Notes under the pieces: generated by a model
What the model saw: only the letters and a program-made list of their open reading frames with translations
Database searches by the model: none
Told to the model about the DNA's origin: nothing
NCBI RefSeq assembly: GCF_028553745.1
Contig: NZ_CP067130.1
Coordinates: 186,001 to 250,000 of the forward strand
Length of the DNA: 64,000 bases
Source: Paracoccus seriniphilus
GTDB lineage: Bacteria; Pseudomonadota; Alphaproteobacteria; Rhodobacterales; Rhodobacteraceae
Reading direction: 5' to 3'
Shown: in pieces, positions 27,306 to 36,698 of the stretch
Numbering within the stretch: position 1 is the stretch's first letter
Layout: each line of letters starts with the position of its first letter
Position numbers and translations under genes: made by a program

Positions 27306-27320
27306 TTCTTCGAACAAGAA
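27306..27320 (+). promoter_or_regulatory. Inverted repeat in the bkdR-bkd intergenic region
   Basis: TTCTT-CGAAC-AAGAA, a 5-bp inverted repeat in a very AT-rich stretch with further AAGAA/TTCTT half-sites nearby (27285-27330). This is the size and style of Lrp-family sites and lies between the two divergent starts. Confidence 0.5.
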
Positions 27321-27379
27321 TATACGAAAGAACTTTCCCGCGTAACCCGAGTAATCTGTATGTCGGGAGGAACAATAAC

Positions 27380-28832
<1,453 letters not shown>

Positions 28833-28833
28833 C

Positions 28834-29847
28834 ATGGCCCGGATGACAATGATCGAAGCGATCCGCGATGCCCATGCGGTCGCCATGGAAAGAGACCCGG
28901 ATGTCGTGGTCATGGGCGAGGATGTCGGCTATTTCGGCGGGGTGTTCCGCTGCACCGCCGGATTGCAAAAGACCTTTGGCGTGGAACGCTGCTTTGACAC
29001 CCCGATCAGCGAATTGGGCATTGTCGGCACCGCCGTGGGCATGGCCGCCTATGGGTTGAAGCCCTGTGTGGAAATCCAGTTTGCCGATTATATGTATCCC
29101 GCCTATGATCAGATCGTGTCCGAGGCGGCGCGGCTGCGCTATCGCTCGGCGGGAGAGTTTACCTGCCCGATGGTGGTGCGCATGCCGACTGGCGGGGGGA
29201 TTTTCGGCGCCCAGACCCACAGCCAGAGCCCCGAGGCCCTGTTCACCCATGTGGCCGGTCTGAAAACCGTCGTGCCCTCGAACCCGCAGGATGCCAAGGG
29301 GCTGTTGCTGGCCGCGATCGCCGACCCGGACCCGGTGATCTTTCTTGAGCCGAAACGTCTGTATAACGGGCCGTTCGATGGCCATTTCGACCGACCATCG
29401 AAATCCTGGAGCAAGCATGAACTGGGCGAGGTCAATCCCGGCTATTACGAAGTGCCTCTTGGCAAGGCCAAGGTGTTGCGCGAAGGCGCGGCGGTCACTC
29501 TGATCACCTATGGCACCATGGTTCATGTTGCCCTGGCCGCGGTCGAGGAAAGCGGCGTCGATGTCGAAGTGATCGACCTGCGCACGCTGCTGCCGCTGGA
29601 TCTGGAGACACTGGTGGCCTCGGTCAACAAGACCGGGCGCTGCATCATCCTGCATGAGGCGACGATGACCTCGGGTTACGGTGCCGAGATCACTTCGCTC
29701 ATCCAGGCCGAGTGTTTCTATGCGCTCGAGGCGCCGCTGCTGCGTGTCGCAGGTTGGGATACGCCCTATCCGCATGCGCAGGAATGGGACTATTTCCCCG
29801 GTCCGGCCCGCGTCAAGCGTGCCATCGCAACCGTCATGGAGGCCTGA
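28834..29847 (+). CDS. bkdA2: Branched-chain 2-oxoacid dehydrogenase E1 component, beta subunit
   Basis: 337 residues from the ATG at 28834, one base after the bkdA1 stop; the frame is open upstream inside bkdA1 but those starts are shadows. Typical transketolase-like beta subunit with VVVMGEDVGYFGGVFR near the N-terminus, FADYMYPAYDQIVSEAA, and the C-terminal transketolase domain (VEVIDLRTLLPLD). It completes the E1 active site with BkdA1. Confidence 0.95.
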   Translation: MARMTMIEAIRDAHAVAMERDPDVVVMGEDVGYFGGVFRCTAGLQKTFGVERCFDTPISELGIVGTAVGMAAYGLKPCVEIQFADYMYPAYDQIVSEAARLRYRSAGEFTCPMVVRMPTGGGIFGAQTHSQSPEALFTHVAGLKTVVPSNPQDAKGLLLAAIADPDPVIFLEPKRLYNGPFDGHFDRPSKSWSKHELGEVNPGYYEVPLGKAKVLREGAAVTLITYGTMVHVALAAVEESGVDVEVIDLRTLLPLDLETLVASVNKTGRCIILHEATMTSGYGAEITSLIQAECFYALEAPLLRVAGWDTPYPHAQEWDYFPGPARVKRAIATVMEA

Positions 29848-29850
29848 ACC

Positions 29851-31122
29851 ATGGTCGAGCATTCCTTCAAGCTTCCCGATATTGGCGAAGGCATCGCCGA
29901 GGCCGAACTGGCCTGCTGGATGGTCAAGCCGGGCGACATCATCCGCGAGGATGACGTCATCTGCGAGGTCACCACCGACAAGGCCTCGGTCGAAATTCCC
30001 GCAGCGGTCGGCGGCAGGGTCGTATGGCTGGGTGCGGAGCCGGGTGAGACGATCGCCATCGGCAGCGAATTGATCCGCATCGAGTCAGATGCAAATGCCC
30101 CCATCCCCGAGATCGTCGAAAATCCACCCGGGCCCGAACCCGCGCTGGTGAAGGAAGCTGCCAAAACAGCCACGATTGCGGACAAAGCCCCCCCGGCGCC
30201 GGCCCATCGCGACGGGCCGCATGTTCCGGCAAGAGGGGCGACAGGCCGGCCCTTGGCGGCGCCGTCGGTTCGCGGACGCGCGCGCGACATGGGTGTCGAT
30301 CTGCGCCAGATCCGCGGCTCTGGCCCCGCTGGACGCATCCTGCATGAGGATCTTGACGCCTTTCTTGCCCGTGGCCCCGAAAGCCCCCCTCCCGGTGCCT
30401 TGCAGCCCCGCGACGCGACCGAGGAAATCCGCATTACCGGCGTTCGCCGCAAGATTTCCGAGCGCATGTCCTTGTCGAAATCGCGCATTCCGCATTTCTC
30501 GATCATCGAGGAGGTGGATGTCGAGGCATTGGAAGAACTTCGCGCCAAGCTCAATGCCCGTTTCGGGGAAACGCGCGGGCGGCTGACCGTGTTGCCCTTC
30601 CTGCTGCGCGCGCTGTCCGAAGCGGTGCTGGATCATCCCGAAGTCAATGCCCATTACGATGACGAGGCCGGGTTGGTCACCCGCTATCAGGCTCTGCATT
30701 GCGGTATCGCAACACAAACGGACAGCGGGTTGATGGTTCCGGTCCTGCGCCATGCCGAGCAACATAGCCTTTGGGACGTGGCTGCGGGCATCCGGCGCCT
30801 GTCCGACGCGGCCCGCACCCGTCGCTCTCTGCCCGAGGAACTGTCCGGCTCGACCCTGACCGTGACTTCGCTGGGTCCGCTTGGCGCGATTGCCACGACC
30901 CCGATCATCAACCACCCCGAGGTCGCCATTGTCGGTGTCAACAAGATCGCCATCCGCCCCATGTGGAACGGCACCGCCTTCGTGCCGCGCCGGATGATGA
31001 ACCTGTCCTGCAGCTTTGACCATCGCGTCGTCGATGGCTGGGTCGCGGCGGAATTCGTCCAGAAACTGAAAAGCCTGCTGGAAACTCCGGCAATGATGTT
31101 CATGGAGTTGGGCAATGACTGA
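29851..31122 (+). CDS. bkdB: Branched-chain 2-oxoacid dehydrogenase E2 (dihydrolipoyl transacylase)
   Basis: 423 residues with the full E2 order: lipoyl domain (1-78, lipoyl lysine in EVTTDKASVEIP near residue 44), a Pro/Ala linker, the E1/E3-binding domain (about 130-172, VRGRARDMGVDLRQIRGSG), and the catalytic acyltransferase core (about 190-423) with the HRVVDGW active-site motif near residue 390. Its end overlaps the E3 gene by 8 nt. Confidence 0.95.
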   Translation: MVEHSFKLPDIGEGIAEAELACWMVKPGDIIREDDVICEVTTDKASVEIPAAVGGRVVWLGAEPGETIAIGSELIRIESDANAPIPEIVENPPGPEPALVKEAAKTATIADKAPPAPAHRDGPHVPARGATGRPLAAPSVRGRARDMGVDLRQIRGSGPAGRILHEDLDAFLARGPESPPPGALQPRDATEEIRITGVRRKISERMSLSKSRIPHFSIIEEVDVEALEELRAKLNARFGETRGRLTVLPFLLRALSEAVLDHPEVNAHYDDEAGLVTRYQALHCGIATQTDSGLMVPVLRHAEQHSLWDVAAGIRRLSDAARTRRSLPEELSGSTLTVTSLGPLGAIATTPIINHPEVAIVGVNKIAIRPMWNGTAFVPRRMMNLSCSFDHRVVDGWVAAEFVQKLKSLLETPAMMFMELGND

Positions 31123-32503
31123 TCTCAGATGCAAATTGCTGGTGATCGGCGGCGGGCCGGGTGGCTATGTCTGCGCCTCGCGCGCGGCGCGGATGGGTGT
31201 GGATACCATCCTGGTCGAGGGCAACCGCGTCGGGGGCACCTGCCTGAATGTCGGCTGCATTCCCTCCAAGGCGCTGATCCATACCGCGCAGTCTTATCAT
31301 CATGCGCTGCAGCAGGCGGCAGGTGCGGCGCATGGCGTCCATGTTTCCGATCCCCGGCTGGACTGGAACGAAGCCGGCGAGTGGCGCAATGATGTCGTGT
31401 CCCGGCTATGCGCCGGCGTCACCGGCCTGCTGGAACGCAGCGGCGTCAAGAGCCTCAGCGGCTGGGCGACCTTCCGCGATGGCAAGACTGTCGAAGTTCG
31501 CGGCGAAACCGGGGTCACCGTGATCCGGGCCGAGCATGTGGTGATCGCCACCGGATCGCGACCGGTCGATCTGCCCGGATTGCCGATCGGGGGAAGGGTG
31601 CTGGATTCCACCGGCGCGCTGGCGCTGGATCACCTGCCCGAAAGCATCGCGGTCGTCGGTGCGGGCTATATCGGGCTGGAACTGGGCACGGCCTTTGCCA
31701 AGCTGGGCAGCAAGGTCACCATGATCGAGGTCGGTCCTCGTATTCTGCCGCTCTATGACGAAAAACTTACCCGGCCTGTCCGCCGCCGTCTGGATGATCT
31801 GGGGGTCGAACTGATGCTGGACACCAGGGTCACCGGTTGGGATGAGGGCAGTTCCACGCTGAATCTGCTTGGTGGCGACGCGGAATCTGCCCTGAATGTC
31901 CAGCATGTGCTGGTCACCATCGGCCGTGCGCCCAATACCGACGGGCTGGGGCTGGAAGAGCTGCACCTGCGACAGTCCGGCCCCTTCCTGGAGATCGATG
32001 ATCGCTGTCAGACCTCGATGCGCGGTGTCTATGCCATTGGCGATGTCACGCCCGGCCCGATGCTGGCCCATCGCGCCATGGCCCAGGCAGAGGTCGTGGC
32101 GGATGTCGTGGCCGGCAAAGCCGCCGCATGGGATCGCATCTGCGTGCCCGCCGTCTGTTTCACCGACCCCGAGATCGTCAGTGTCGGGGCTTTGCCCGGT
32201 GAAGTGCCCGAGGATATCAAGGCGGTAGTCAAGGAATTTGCGTTCCGCGCCAATGGCCGGGCCTTGACGCTGGATGATGTCGAAGGCTTCGTGCGCATCG
32301 TTTATCGCGAAACCGATCACCTGATCCTTGGCGTGCAGGCCACCGGCCCCGGCGTCTCGGAACTGGTGTCAGGCTTTGCGCTTGTGATCGAGGCAGGTCT
32401 GCGTCTTGAAGATGTGGCTGCCACCATCCATGCGCATCCGACCATCAGCGAGGCCTTTCAGGAAGCCGCCCTGTTGGGGGCCAGCATGGCAAATCACGGC
32501 TGA
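31115..32503 (+). CDS. lpdV: Dihydrolipoyl dehydrogenase (E3) of the branched-chain complex
   Basis: 462 residues. The N-terminal FAD motif is VIGGGPGGYVCASRAARMG; the redox disulfide is in GGTCLNVGCIPSKA (about residues 40-46); the NAD motif is VVGAGYIGLELG near residue 184; the catalytic His/Glu pair is in IHAHPTISEAFQEA near the C-terminus. It reoxidises the lipoyl group of BkdB. It is last in the operon and followed by two hairpins. Confidence 0.95.
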   Translation: MTDLRCKLLVIGGGPGGYVCASRAARMGVDTILVEGNRVGGTCLNVGCIPSKALIHTAQSYHHALQQAAGAAHGVHVSDPRLDWNEAGEWRNDVVSRLCAGVTGLLERSGVKSLSGWATFRDGKTVEVRGETGVTVIRAEHVVIATGSRPVDLPGLPIGGRVLDSTGALALDHLPESIAVVGAGYIGLELGTAFAKLGSKVTMIEVGPRILPLYDEKLTRPVRRRLDDLGVELMLDTRVTGWDEGSSTLNLLGGDAESALNVQHVLVTIGRAPNTDGLGLEELHLRQSGPFLEIDDRCQTSMRGVYAIGDVTPGPMLAHRAMAQAEVVADVVAGKAAAWDRICVPAVCFTDPEIVSVGALPGEVPEDIKAVVKEFAFRANGRALTLDDVEGFVRIVYRETDHLILGVQATGPGVSELVSGFALVIEAGLRLEDVAATIHAHPTISEAFQEAALLGASMANHG

Positions 32504-32551
32504 TGGGCTGAATGCCCAACAAGGCTGATCCGCCCGCCTGATGGCGGATCA
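32504..32551 (+). terminator. Hairpins after the bkd operon
   Basis: TGGGC/GCCCA (32504-32518) is followed by a perfect 9-bp stem, TGATCCGCC at 32526-32534 pairing with GGCGGATCA at 32543-32551. The following ATGCCGTTTC has only a short T run. It also faces the remnant on the other strand. Confidence 0.6.
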
Positions 32552-32558
32552 TGCCGTT

Positions 32559-33077
32559 TCAGTGCCCCAGAACCTGATCGAGAAACATCCTTGTGCGTTC
32601 ATGCTGGGGGGCGCCAAAGAAGGCTTTGGGTGCAATTTTATCCGCCTCGCTGCGGGACAGGCCGCGCAAAGACATCGGGGCAAGGGTGCAGTTTTCCAAG
32701 ATGGTCATATGCGGAAACAGGTTGAACTGCTGAAAGCACATGCCGACTTCAGCGCGGAGCTGACCGATATTCTTCATGCTCGAATTCAGTTCGATCCCGT
32801 CCACCTCGATCCGACCCTGCTGATGGGTTTCCAGCCGGTTGATGCAGCGGATCAGCGTGGATTTCCCCGAGCCGGAAGGTCCGGCGATGACGATGCGTTC
32901 GCCCCGTGCCACGGTAAGATCGATGCCGCGCAGTTCCTTGTTGCGCACCGCCATGATCCAGATGCGGTCGATGTCCTCGGCGGCCTGAAACAATGCGGCG
33001 CTGTCACCTGAACGCGGGGTCAGTGCCGAACGTGCCACCGCATGTGCCATGGCCTCAAGATCGTCATTGCTGAGCAC
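32559..33077 (-). pseudogene. Internally deleted amino-acid ABC transporter ATPase
   Basis: The open frame codes for 172 residues, against about 245 for the family. Walker A ([18 protein letters not shown]) and the Q-loop ([16 protein letters not shown]) are present, but the sequence jumps from SRSEADKIA directly to [13 protein letters not shown], the extreme C-terminal motif. The signature motif, Walker B, D-loop and H-loop, about 100 residues, are missing in frame. The N-terminus (first about 48 residues) also does not look like an ABC ATPase. The start would be a GTG at 33077. It cannot hydrolyse ATP. It meets the permease remnant head to head. Confidence 0.8.
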
Positions 33078-33078
33078 C

Positions 33079-33336
33079 TGTCTTGTCCGGCTTTACGCGG
33101 TCAAGCCACTGCGGCTGCTGGCGATCCATTACATCGACATCATGCGGGCGATCCCGGTGCTGGTGGTTCTGATCCTGGTCAATTATGCGCTGCCCTTCGC
33201 CGGGATCGTCTTTTCCTCTTTTCACCGCGGCGACCATCGCGCTGTCGCTGGTGCTGGGCGCTTGCACGGCCGAGGTCGTGCGCGCGGGTGTCGAACGCAT
33301 GCTTCAGGCTCTGGAAGACATATTGGGGCAGTGATG
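33079..33336 (+). pseudogene. Remnant of an amino-acid ABC transporter permease, frameshifted
   Basis: Translation gives [20 protein letters not shown] and IPVLVVLILVNYALPFAGIV, typical of HisM/GltK-type permeases, then the frame changes after a run of T at about 33211-33214 and continues as FTAATIALSLVLGACTAEVV and RAGVERMLQ before a stop at 33334-33336. The N-terminal helix and the whole C-terminal half are missing. Its 5' end is cut at the same point as the ATPase remnant on the other strand. Confidence 0.75.
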
Positions 33337-33357
33337 GCCCTGCATGGCTCCCGGTGA

Positions 33358-34092
33358 TTATCGGAAGATCCGGGCGATCTCTCTTTCGCTCAGCAGCTTC
33401 CACTGACCGGGCGCCATGTCCTCGGGCAGGGACAGGCCGCCCACGCATTCGCGGTGCAGCTGTTCGACATGGTTGCCCGCGGCCGCGAACATGCGACGCA
33501 CCTGATGATAGCGACCTTCGGTAATGCTCAGCCGCGCCTCCCGTTCCGAGATCATTTCCAGCTCGGCCGGGGCAAGCGGTCGATCCTCGCCCTTCAGCAT
33601 CAGATCGCCAGAGGCAAATAACGAACCTTCCCGGCCCGTCAGCGGGCGGGCCAATCTGGCGCGATAGGTCTTTTTGACATTGCGCCGGGGGCTGGTGACA
33701 CGGTGCAGCAACTCGCCATCATCGGTCAGCAGCAAAAGACCGGAGGTCTGCTTGTCCAGGCGACCGATGGTCGAGATTGGCGGTTCGCGCCGTTTCCAGC
33801 GTTCGGGCAGAAGATCATGGACCAATGCGCCATGTTCCTTGCGCGAACAGATCATGCCCGAAGGCTTGTTCAACAGGATGACCATGCCCGGAATCGGATC
33901 AAGCGGCGCGCCGTCGATCACCATGCGCCTGGACAGATCGGGGGTGACAGGGATGCGTTTGGTGGCGTCCGGCATGGCAGCACCATCCAGACTGATCCGG
34001 TGTGCCCGCGCCAAGCGAGCCATTTCCTTGCGCGTGCCATATCCCATCGAAGACAGCAGCTTGTCGATGCGCGAGGTGGGAGTTCTTGCCAT
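33358..34092 (-). CDS. rsuA: 16S rRNA pseudouridine(516) synthase
   Basis: 244 residues from the ATG at 34092 (AAAGG ribosome site); a GTG five codons upstream is possible. An N-terminal S4 RNA-binding domain (about 5-60, SRIDKLLSSMGYGTRKEM) precedes the RsuA/RluB catalytic domain, with the active-site aspartate in GRLDKQTSGLLLLTDDG near residue 110. The C-terminal ITEGRYHQVRRMFAAAGNHV and LAPGQWKLL-type ending match RsuA better than RluB/E/F. A housekeeping gene between two damaged stretches. Confidence 0.9.
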   Translation of the reverse strand: MARTPTSRIDKLLSSMGYGTRKEMARLARAHRISLDGAAMPDATKRIPVTPDLSRRMVIDGAPLDPIPGMVILLNKPSGMICSRKEHGALVHDLLPERWKRREPPISTIGRLDKQTSGLLLLTDDGELLHRVTSPRRNVKKTYRARLARPLTGREGSLFASGDLMLKGEDRPLAPAELEMISEREARLSITEGRYHQVRRMFAAAGNHVEQLHRECVGGLSLPEDMAPGQWKLLSEREIARIFR

Positions 34093-34770
34093 TGCCTTTG
34101 GTTCCACAAATCATGCGAAGAGCCCGCAGGGCAGTCCGCCCACAGCCTGAATCGCAAGCGCAGGCAGGGCGCAGAATATGCTGAATGAACTGGGCAGAAC
34201 CGTGATTGATTTCAAGGGCCTGCATCAGCCGATATTGGTTGCGCCATGATCGAGGGGTTTTCAATCCCTGGAAAGCGGCTGCGTGCAAGGTTTTCGACGC
34301 CGCACCCCATCAACAGCTCGACATCCGAGGAGGACAGCATGGGGGCAGGAACGCCGTCCTTGCTTGCATCGGCCTCAAAGCTCCAGGGTGGCTCGTCAGC
34401 CCAGCCAGCCGGATTTCCAGCCATCGGCAAGATAGGTCAGGGATGCATTCAACGGGATCGTGCTGCCGCCGCCGGACATGGCATCGAAGCTCAACAGCAG
34501 GCTGTCCTTGACATCATTGACTGTTTTGTCAGTCGACTGCCACGACAAGTGAAAACTTTATTCCGGCCTTGAAAGCGCGGCCAGCAAGACTTGGCGACAG
34601 ATCTCCTGTTCATATCACCTCCAGCACGCGCCAACACAGGAAGTCCAGCGGGATCAGCACCAGCAAAGGGGCCCCGAGACCAATCCAGGCTGCGTTGATC
34701 CGATGCTGCTGATCGGTAGACCAAAACAGCAAGGTGCATAGCAGGATTGCCTTCAACATGGCCTGGTGCC
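34093..34770. other. Non-coding stretch with unidentified gene fragments
   Basis: About 680 nt without an intact gene. On the minus strand an open stretch of about 50 codons ends at 34394 (NDVKDSLLLSFDAMSGGGST, then LTYLADGWKSGWLG), and another ending at 34610 codes for a hydrophobic tail (LLVLIPLDFLCWRVLEVI). Both look like C-terminal ends of lost genes, but I cannot name the families. Confidence 0.4.
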
Positions 34771-34966
34771 GTGACGATCCCCGAGGCTTTGCGCTGGCGC
34801 TGACGATTGGCGCGGATGGTTCGTCATGGCGATCGAGGGGTTGCAGATCGGGCACAGCAGCTCCGAGCTGGCGATCTGGCTGGGCTATTCCGCTCCGTCG
34901 GCCTTTGTTGCGGCCTTTCGCCGTCGAAGCGGGATGGCGCCAGAAGAATGGCGCCACCGCTCGTGA
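34771..34966 (+). pseudogene. Remnant of an AraC-family regulator (C-terminal tail)
   Basis: The frame from 34826 to the stop at 34964-34966 gives SELAIWLGYSAPSAFVAAF followed by RRRSGMAPEEWRHRS, the second HTH of an AraC regulator. A matching piece of the preceding helix (IPEALRWR) is found just upstream in another frame, so the gene is both truncated and frameshifted. Confidence 0.65.
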
Positions 34967-34973
34967 TCCGGCT

Positions 34974-35187
34974 TCAACGGCTCTGGAAATAGTTCATCGG
35001 CACCATCAGATAGGATCGTCCGTTGTCTTCGCTTTCTGGAATACGCCCGCCGCGAATATTCACCTCAAGCGCCGCCAACATGAGCTTGGGCAGTGGCAGG
35101 GTCGCATCCCGTGCATCGCGCAAGGCCCGATATGCGCTGCGCGATGGTGCGATTTTTCAGTGGATATTCTCTGCCCGGTGTCGGGCC
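34974..35187 (-). pseudogene. Unidentified gene fragment
   Basis: Reading the minus strand to the stop at 34976-34974 gives AYRALRDARDATLPLPKL, MLAALEVNIRGGRIPES and RSYLMVPMNYFQSR. The residue choice looks like genuine coding sequence, but an in-frame stop lies just upstream and there is no start. I do not recognise the family. Confidence 0.4.
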
Positions 35188-35235
35188 ACGGTGGACTCGC
35201 ATTCTGCGGCCCGGTCCGGTGCCTGTTCGTCTGAC

Positions 35236-35450
35236 TCAGATAATAGTGGCTTTCATCATCCAGAGTTCCTTTTCGTGCCATTCCAACCGGTCGGTCAGTA
35301 TGCCGGCGCTGACCCCGTCACCGGCATACTCGGCGGTTTCGATGGCATTGTGCAACACCATAGTCAGGGCCTCTTGCCCGGCGATGAGCTTGGTCCGCAT
35401 GTCATCGCCTGATTGCGCGGGTTTCGATCTGCTGCCGGTCCATTCTGCTA
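35236..35450 (-). pseudogene. Remnant of a Dps/ferritin-like protein (C-terminal end)
   Basis: The minus-strand frame ending at 35236-35238 gives MRTKLIAGQEALTMVLHNAI, ETAEYAGDGVSAGILTDRLE and WHEKELWMMKATII, matching the end of Dps proteins (helix D with HEK-WM). The N-terminal two thirds with the ferroxidase residues are missing; the coding similarity stops where the universal stress protein gene begins. Confidence 0.7.
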
Positions 35451-36311
35451 TTTGCCGCGTCGGGGTGGGACTGCAAGGACATCAAGCTGCGATGTCCGCA
35501 GGATATGTTCGGTCACACTGCCGATCAACAGCTTTGCGAGACCGCTTCGCCCATGGGTCGACATCACGATGAGATCGGCCTTTTCCGTTTCTGCCACCTT
35601 CAGGATCTCATGATGCGCGGGGGCCGCATTCTGCCGGGCCAGAGGCACGATATTGCCCAGCTTTGCCTTGCTCATGAATTCGGTCAGATTTCGCAGCGCC
35701 GTCTTGTGTTCGCCGGCCAGATAATGTTGCCGGTCCTCCTTTGGCACCGTATGCGACATGACAAGGCGCAGCGCCGGGGCATCAAAGACATGAAGCAATG
35801 TGTTGCTTGCGTCGGTGACGATCCCAAGGCGTGCGACGCGTTGCAGCGCCTCGCCCGAACTGTCCGAAAGGTCGGTTGTCTGCAGGACATGGCGATAATT
35901 TCCGGCGGGATAGGCGTTCACCATCAGAACGGGGCAGCTGGCCAGCCGAATTGTCCGCTCGGCAGTGGTGCCGATGAAAACATCCTTCAGCATCTTGCGC
36001 CGATGCGGGCCGATCACCAGCAAATCGGGATCTGACTCTTCAATTGCCTGAAGTATCCCTGCGAAGGGCGAGGCCAGAATGACCCGCGTCTTACAGGTCA
36101 CGCCATCGATTTTTCCCAGCGTGGCTGCCGTCTGCTGAAGCAATGCAACAGCCTCGCTGCTTCTGGCCTCGATAATCCGGCGCGGCTGGTCGTCATCGAC
36201 GACATGGACAAGCGAGATTGCGGCCCCGAATTGCCGGGCAAGCAATGTTGCGCGCCTCAGCGCCCTGTCCGACCGTTCGGAGAAGTCCGTGGCAACCATG
36301 ATTTCCTTCAT
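35448..36311 (-). CDS. Tandem universal stress protein
   Basis: 287 residues made of two UspA domains (about 1-140 and 148-284). Both carry the ATP-binding glycine pattern: VIGPHRRKMLKDVFIGTTAE in the first (imperfect) and MSTHGRSGLAKLLIGSVTE in the second (G-2X-G-9X-GS). Tandem Usp proteins respond to starvation, low oxygen or redox stress. It is divergent from the HTH/antiporter pair at 36445; the shared AT-rich promoter region suggests linked control. Confidence 0.92.
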   Translation of the reverse strand: MKEIMVATDFSERSDRALRRATLLARQFGAAISLVHVVDDDQPRRIIEARSSEAVALLQQTAATLGKIDGVTCKTRVILASPFAGILQAIEESDPDLLVIGPHRRKMLKDVFIGTTAERTIRLASCPVLMVNAYPAGNYRHVLQTTDLSDSSGEALQRVARLGIVTDASNTLLHVFDAPALRLVMSHTVPKEDRQHYLAGEHKTALRNLTEFMSKAKLGNIVPLARQNAAPAHHEILKVAETEKADLIVMSTHGRSGLAKLLIGSVTEHILRTSQLDVLAVPPRRGK

Positions 36312-36398
36312 TGCTTCCGATCCTTCAACGACGCGCGCAGCTGGGCAACAAAATCATCACCAGAACGCATCAAAACATGTCTGCGGCAGATAAATCGC

Positions 36399-36416
36399 AT
36401 TATAATACGCTATAAT
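36399..36416. promoter_or_regulatory. Overlapping -10 elements of a divergent promoter
   Basis: ATTATAAT followed by a second TATAAT ten bases later (36401-36406 and 36411-36416 on the plus strand; the reverse complement of 36399-36404 also reads TATAAT on the minus strand). Clear -35 boxes are not visible. It lies between the universal stress protein and HTH genes. Confidence 0.5.
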
Positions 36417-36444
36417 ATACCAAATGTGGTGAAAAGGCGTCAAA

Positions 36445-36690
36445 ATGCCAAGCGATCAATATCACACCGTCAAGGAGGTCGCCGAGCTGCTGAAGGTCAG
36501 CGAGATGATGGTCCGGCGCTGGATCAAGGATGGCGAGCTGCGCGCGATCGATATCGGCAAGGGCTGGCGGATCGGCTCGGAGGATCTCGACATTTTTCTG
36601 GCACGTCACGCCACGCAGCCGGCTGACCAAACTCGTGCCACGACAGGCAAGCGGCCAGAGGCGTCCGACGGGCAGGAAAGTGGGGAATAG
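36445..36690 (+). CDS. Small helix-turn-helix protein (excisionase/MerR-like HTH_17)
   Basis: 81 residues. Residues about 7-55 form a winged HTH of the DNA-binding excisionase type (YHTVKEVAELLKVSEMMVRRW, then GWRIGSEDLDIFL); the tail is polar. No integrase or phage genes are near, so it is more likely a local regulator than a true excisionase. It is 8 nt upstream of the antiporter gene on the same strand, suggesting joint transcription. Confidence 0.85.
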   Translation: MPSDQYHTVKEVAELLKVSEMMVRRWIKDGELRAIDIGKGWRIGSEDLDIFLARHATQPADQTRATTGKRPEASDGQESGE

Positions 36691-36698
36691 GAAGATCC

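Noticed and set aside
36445..36690. Excisionase-like protein as a sign of an integrated element
   Set aside because: No integrase, attachment site, tRNA end or phage gene is nearby; HTH_17 proteins are common as ordinary regulators.
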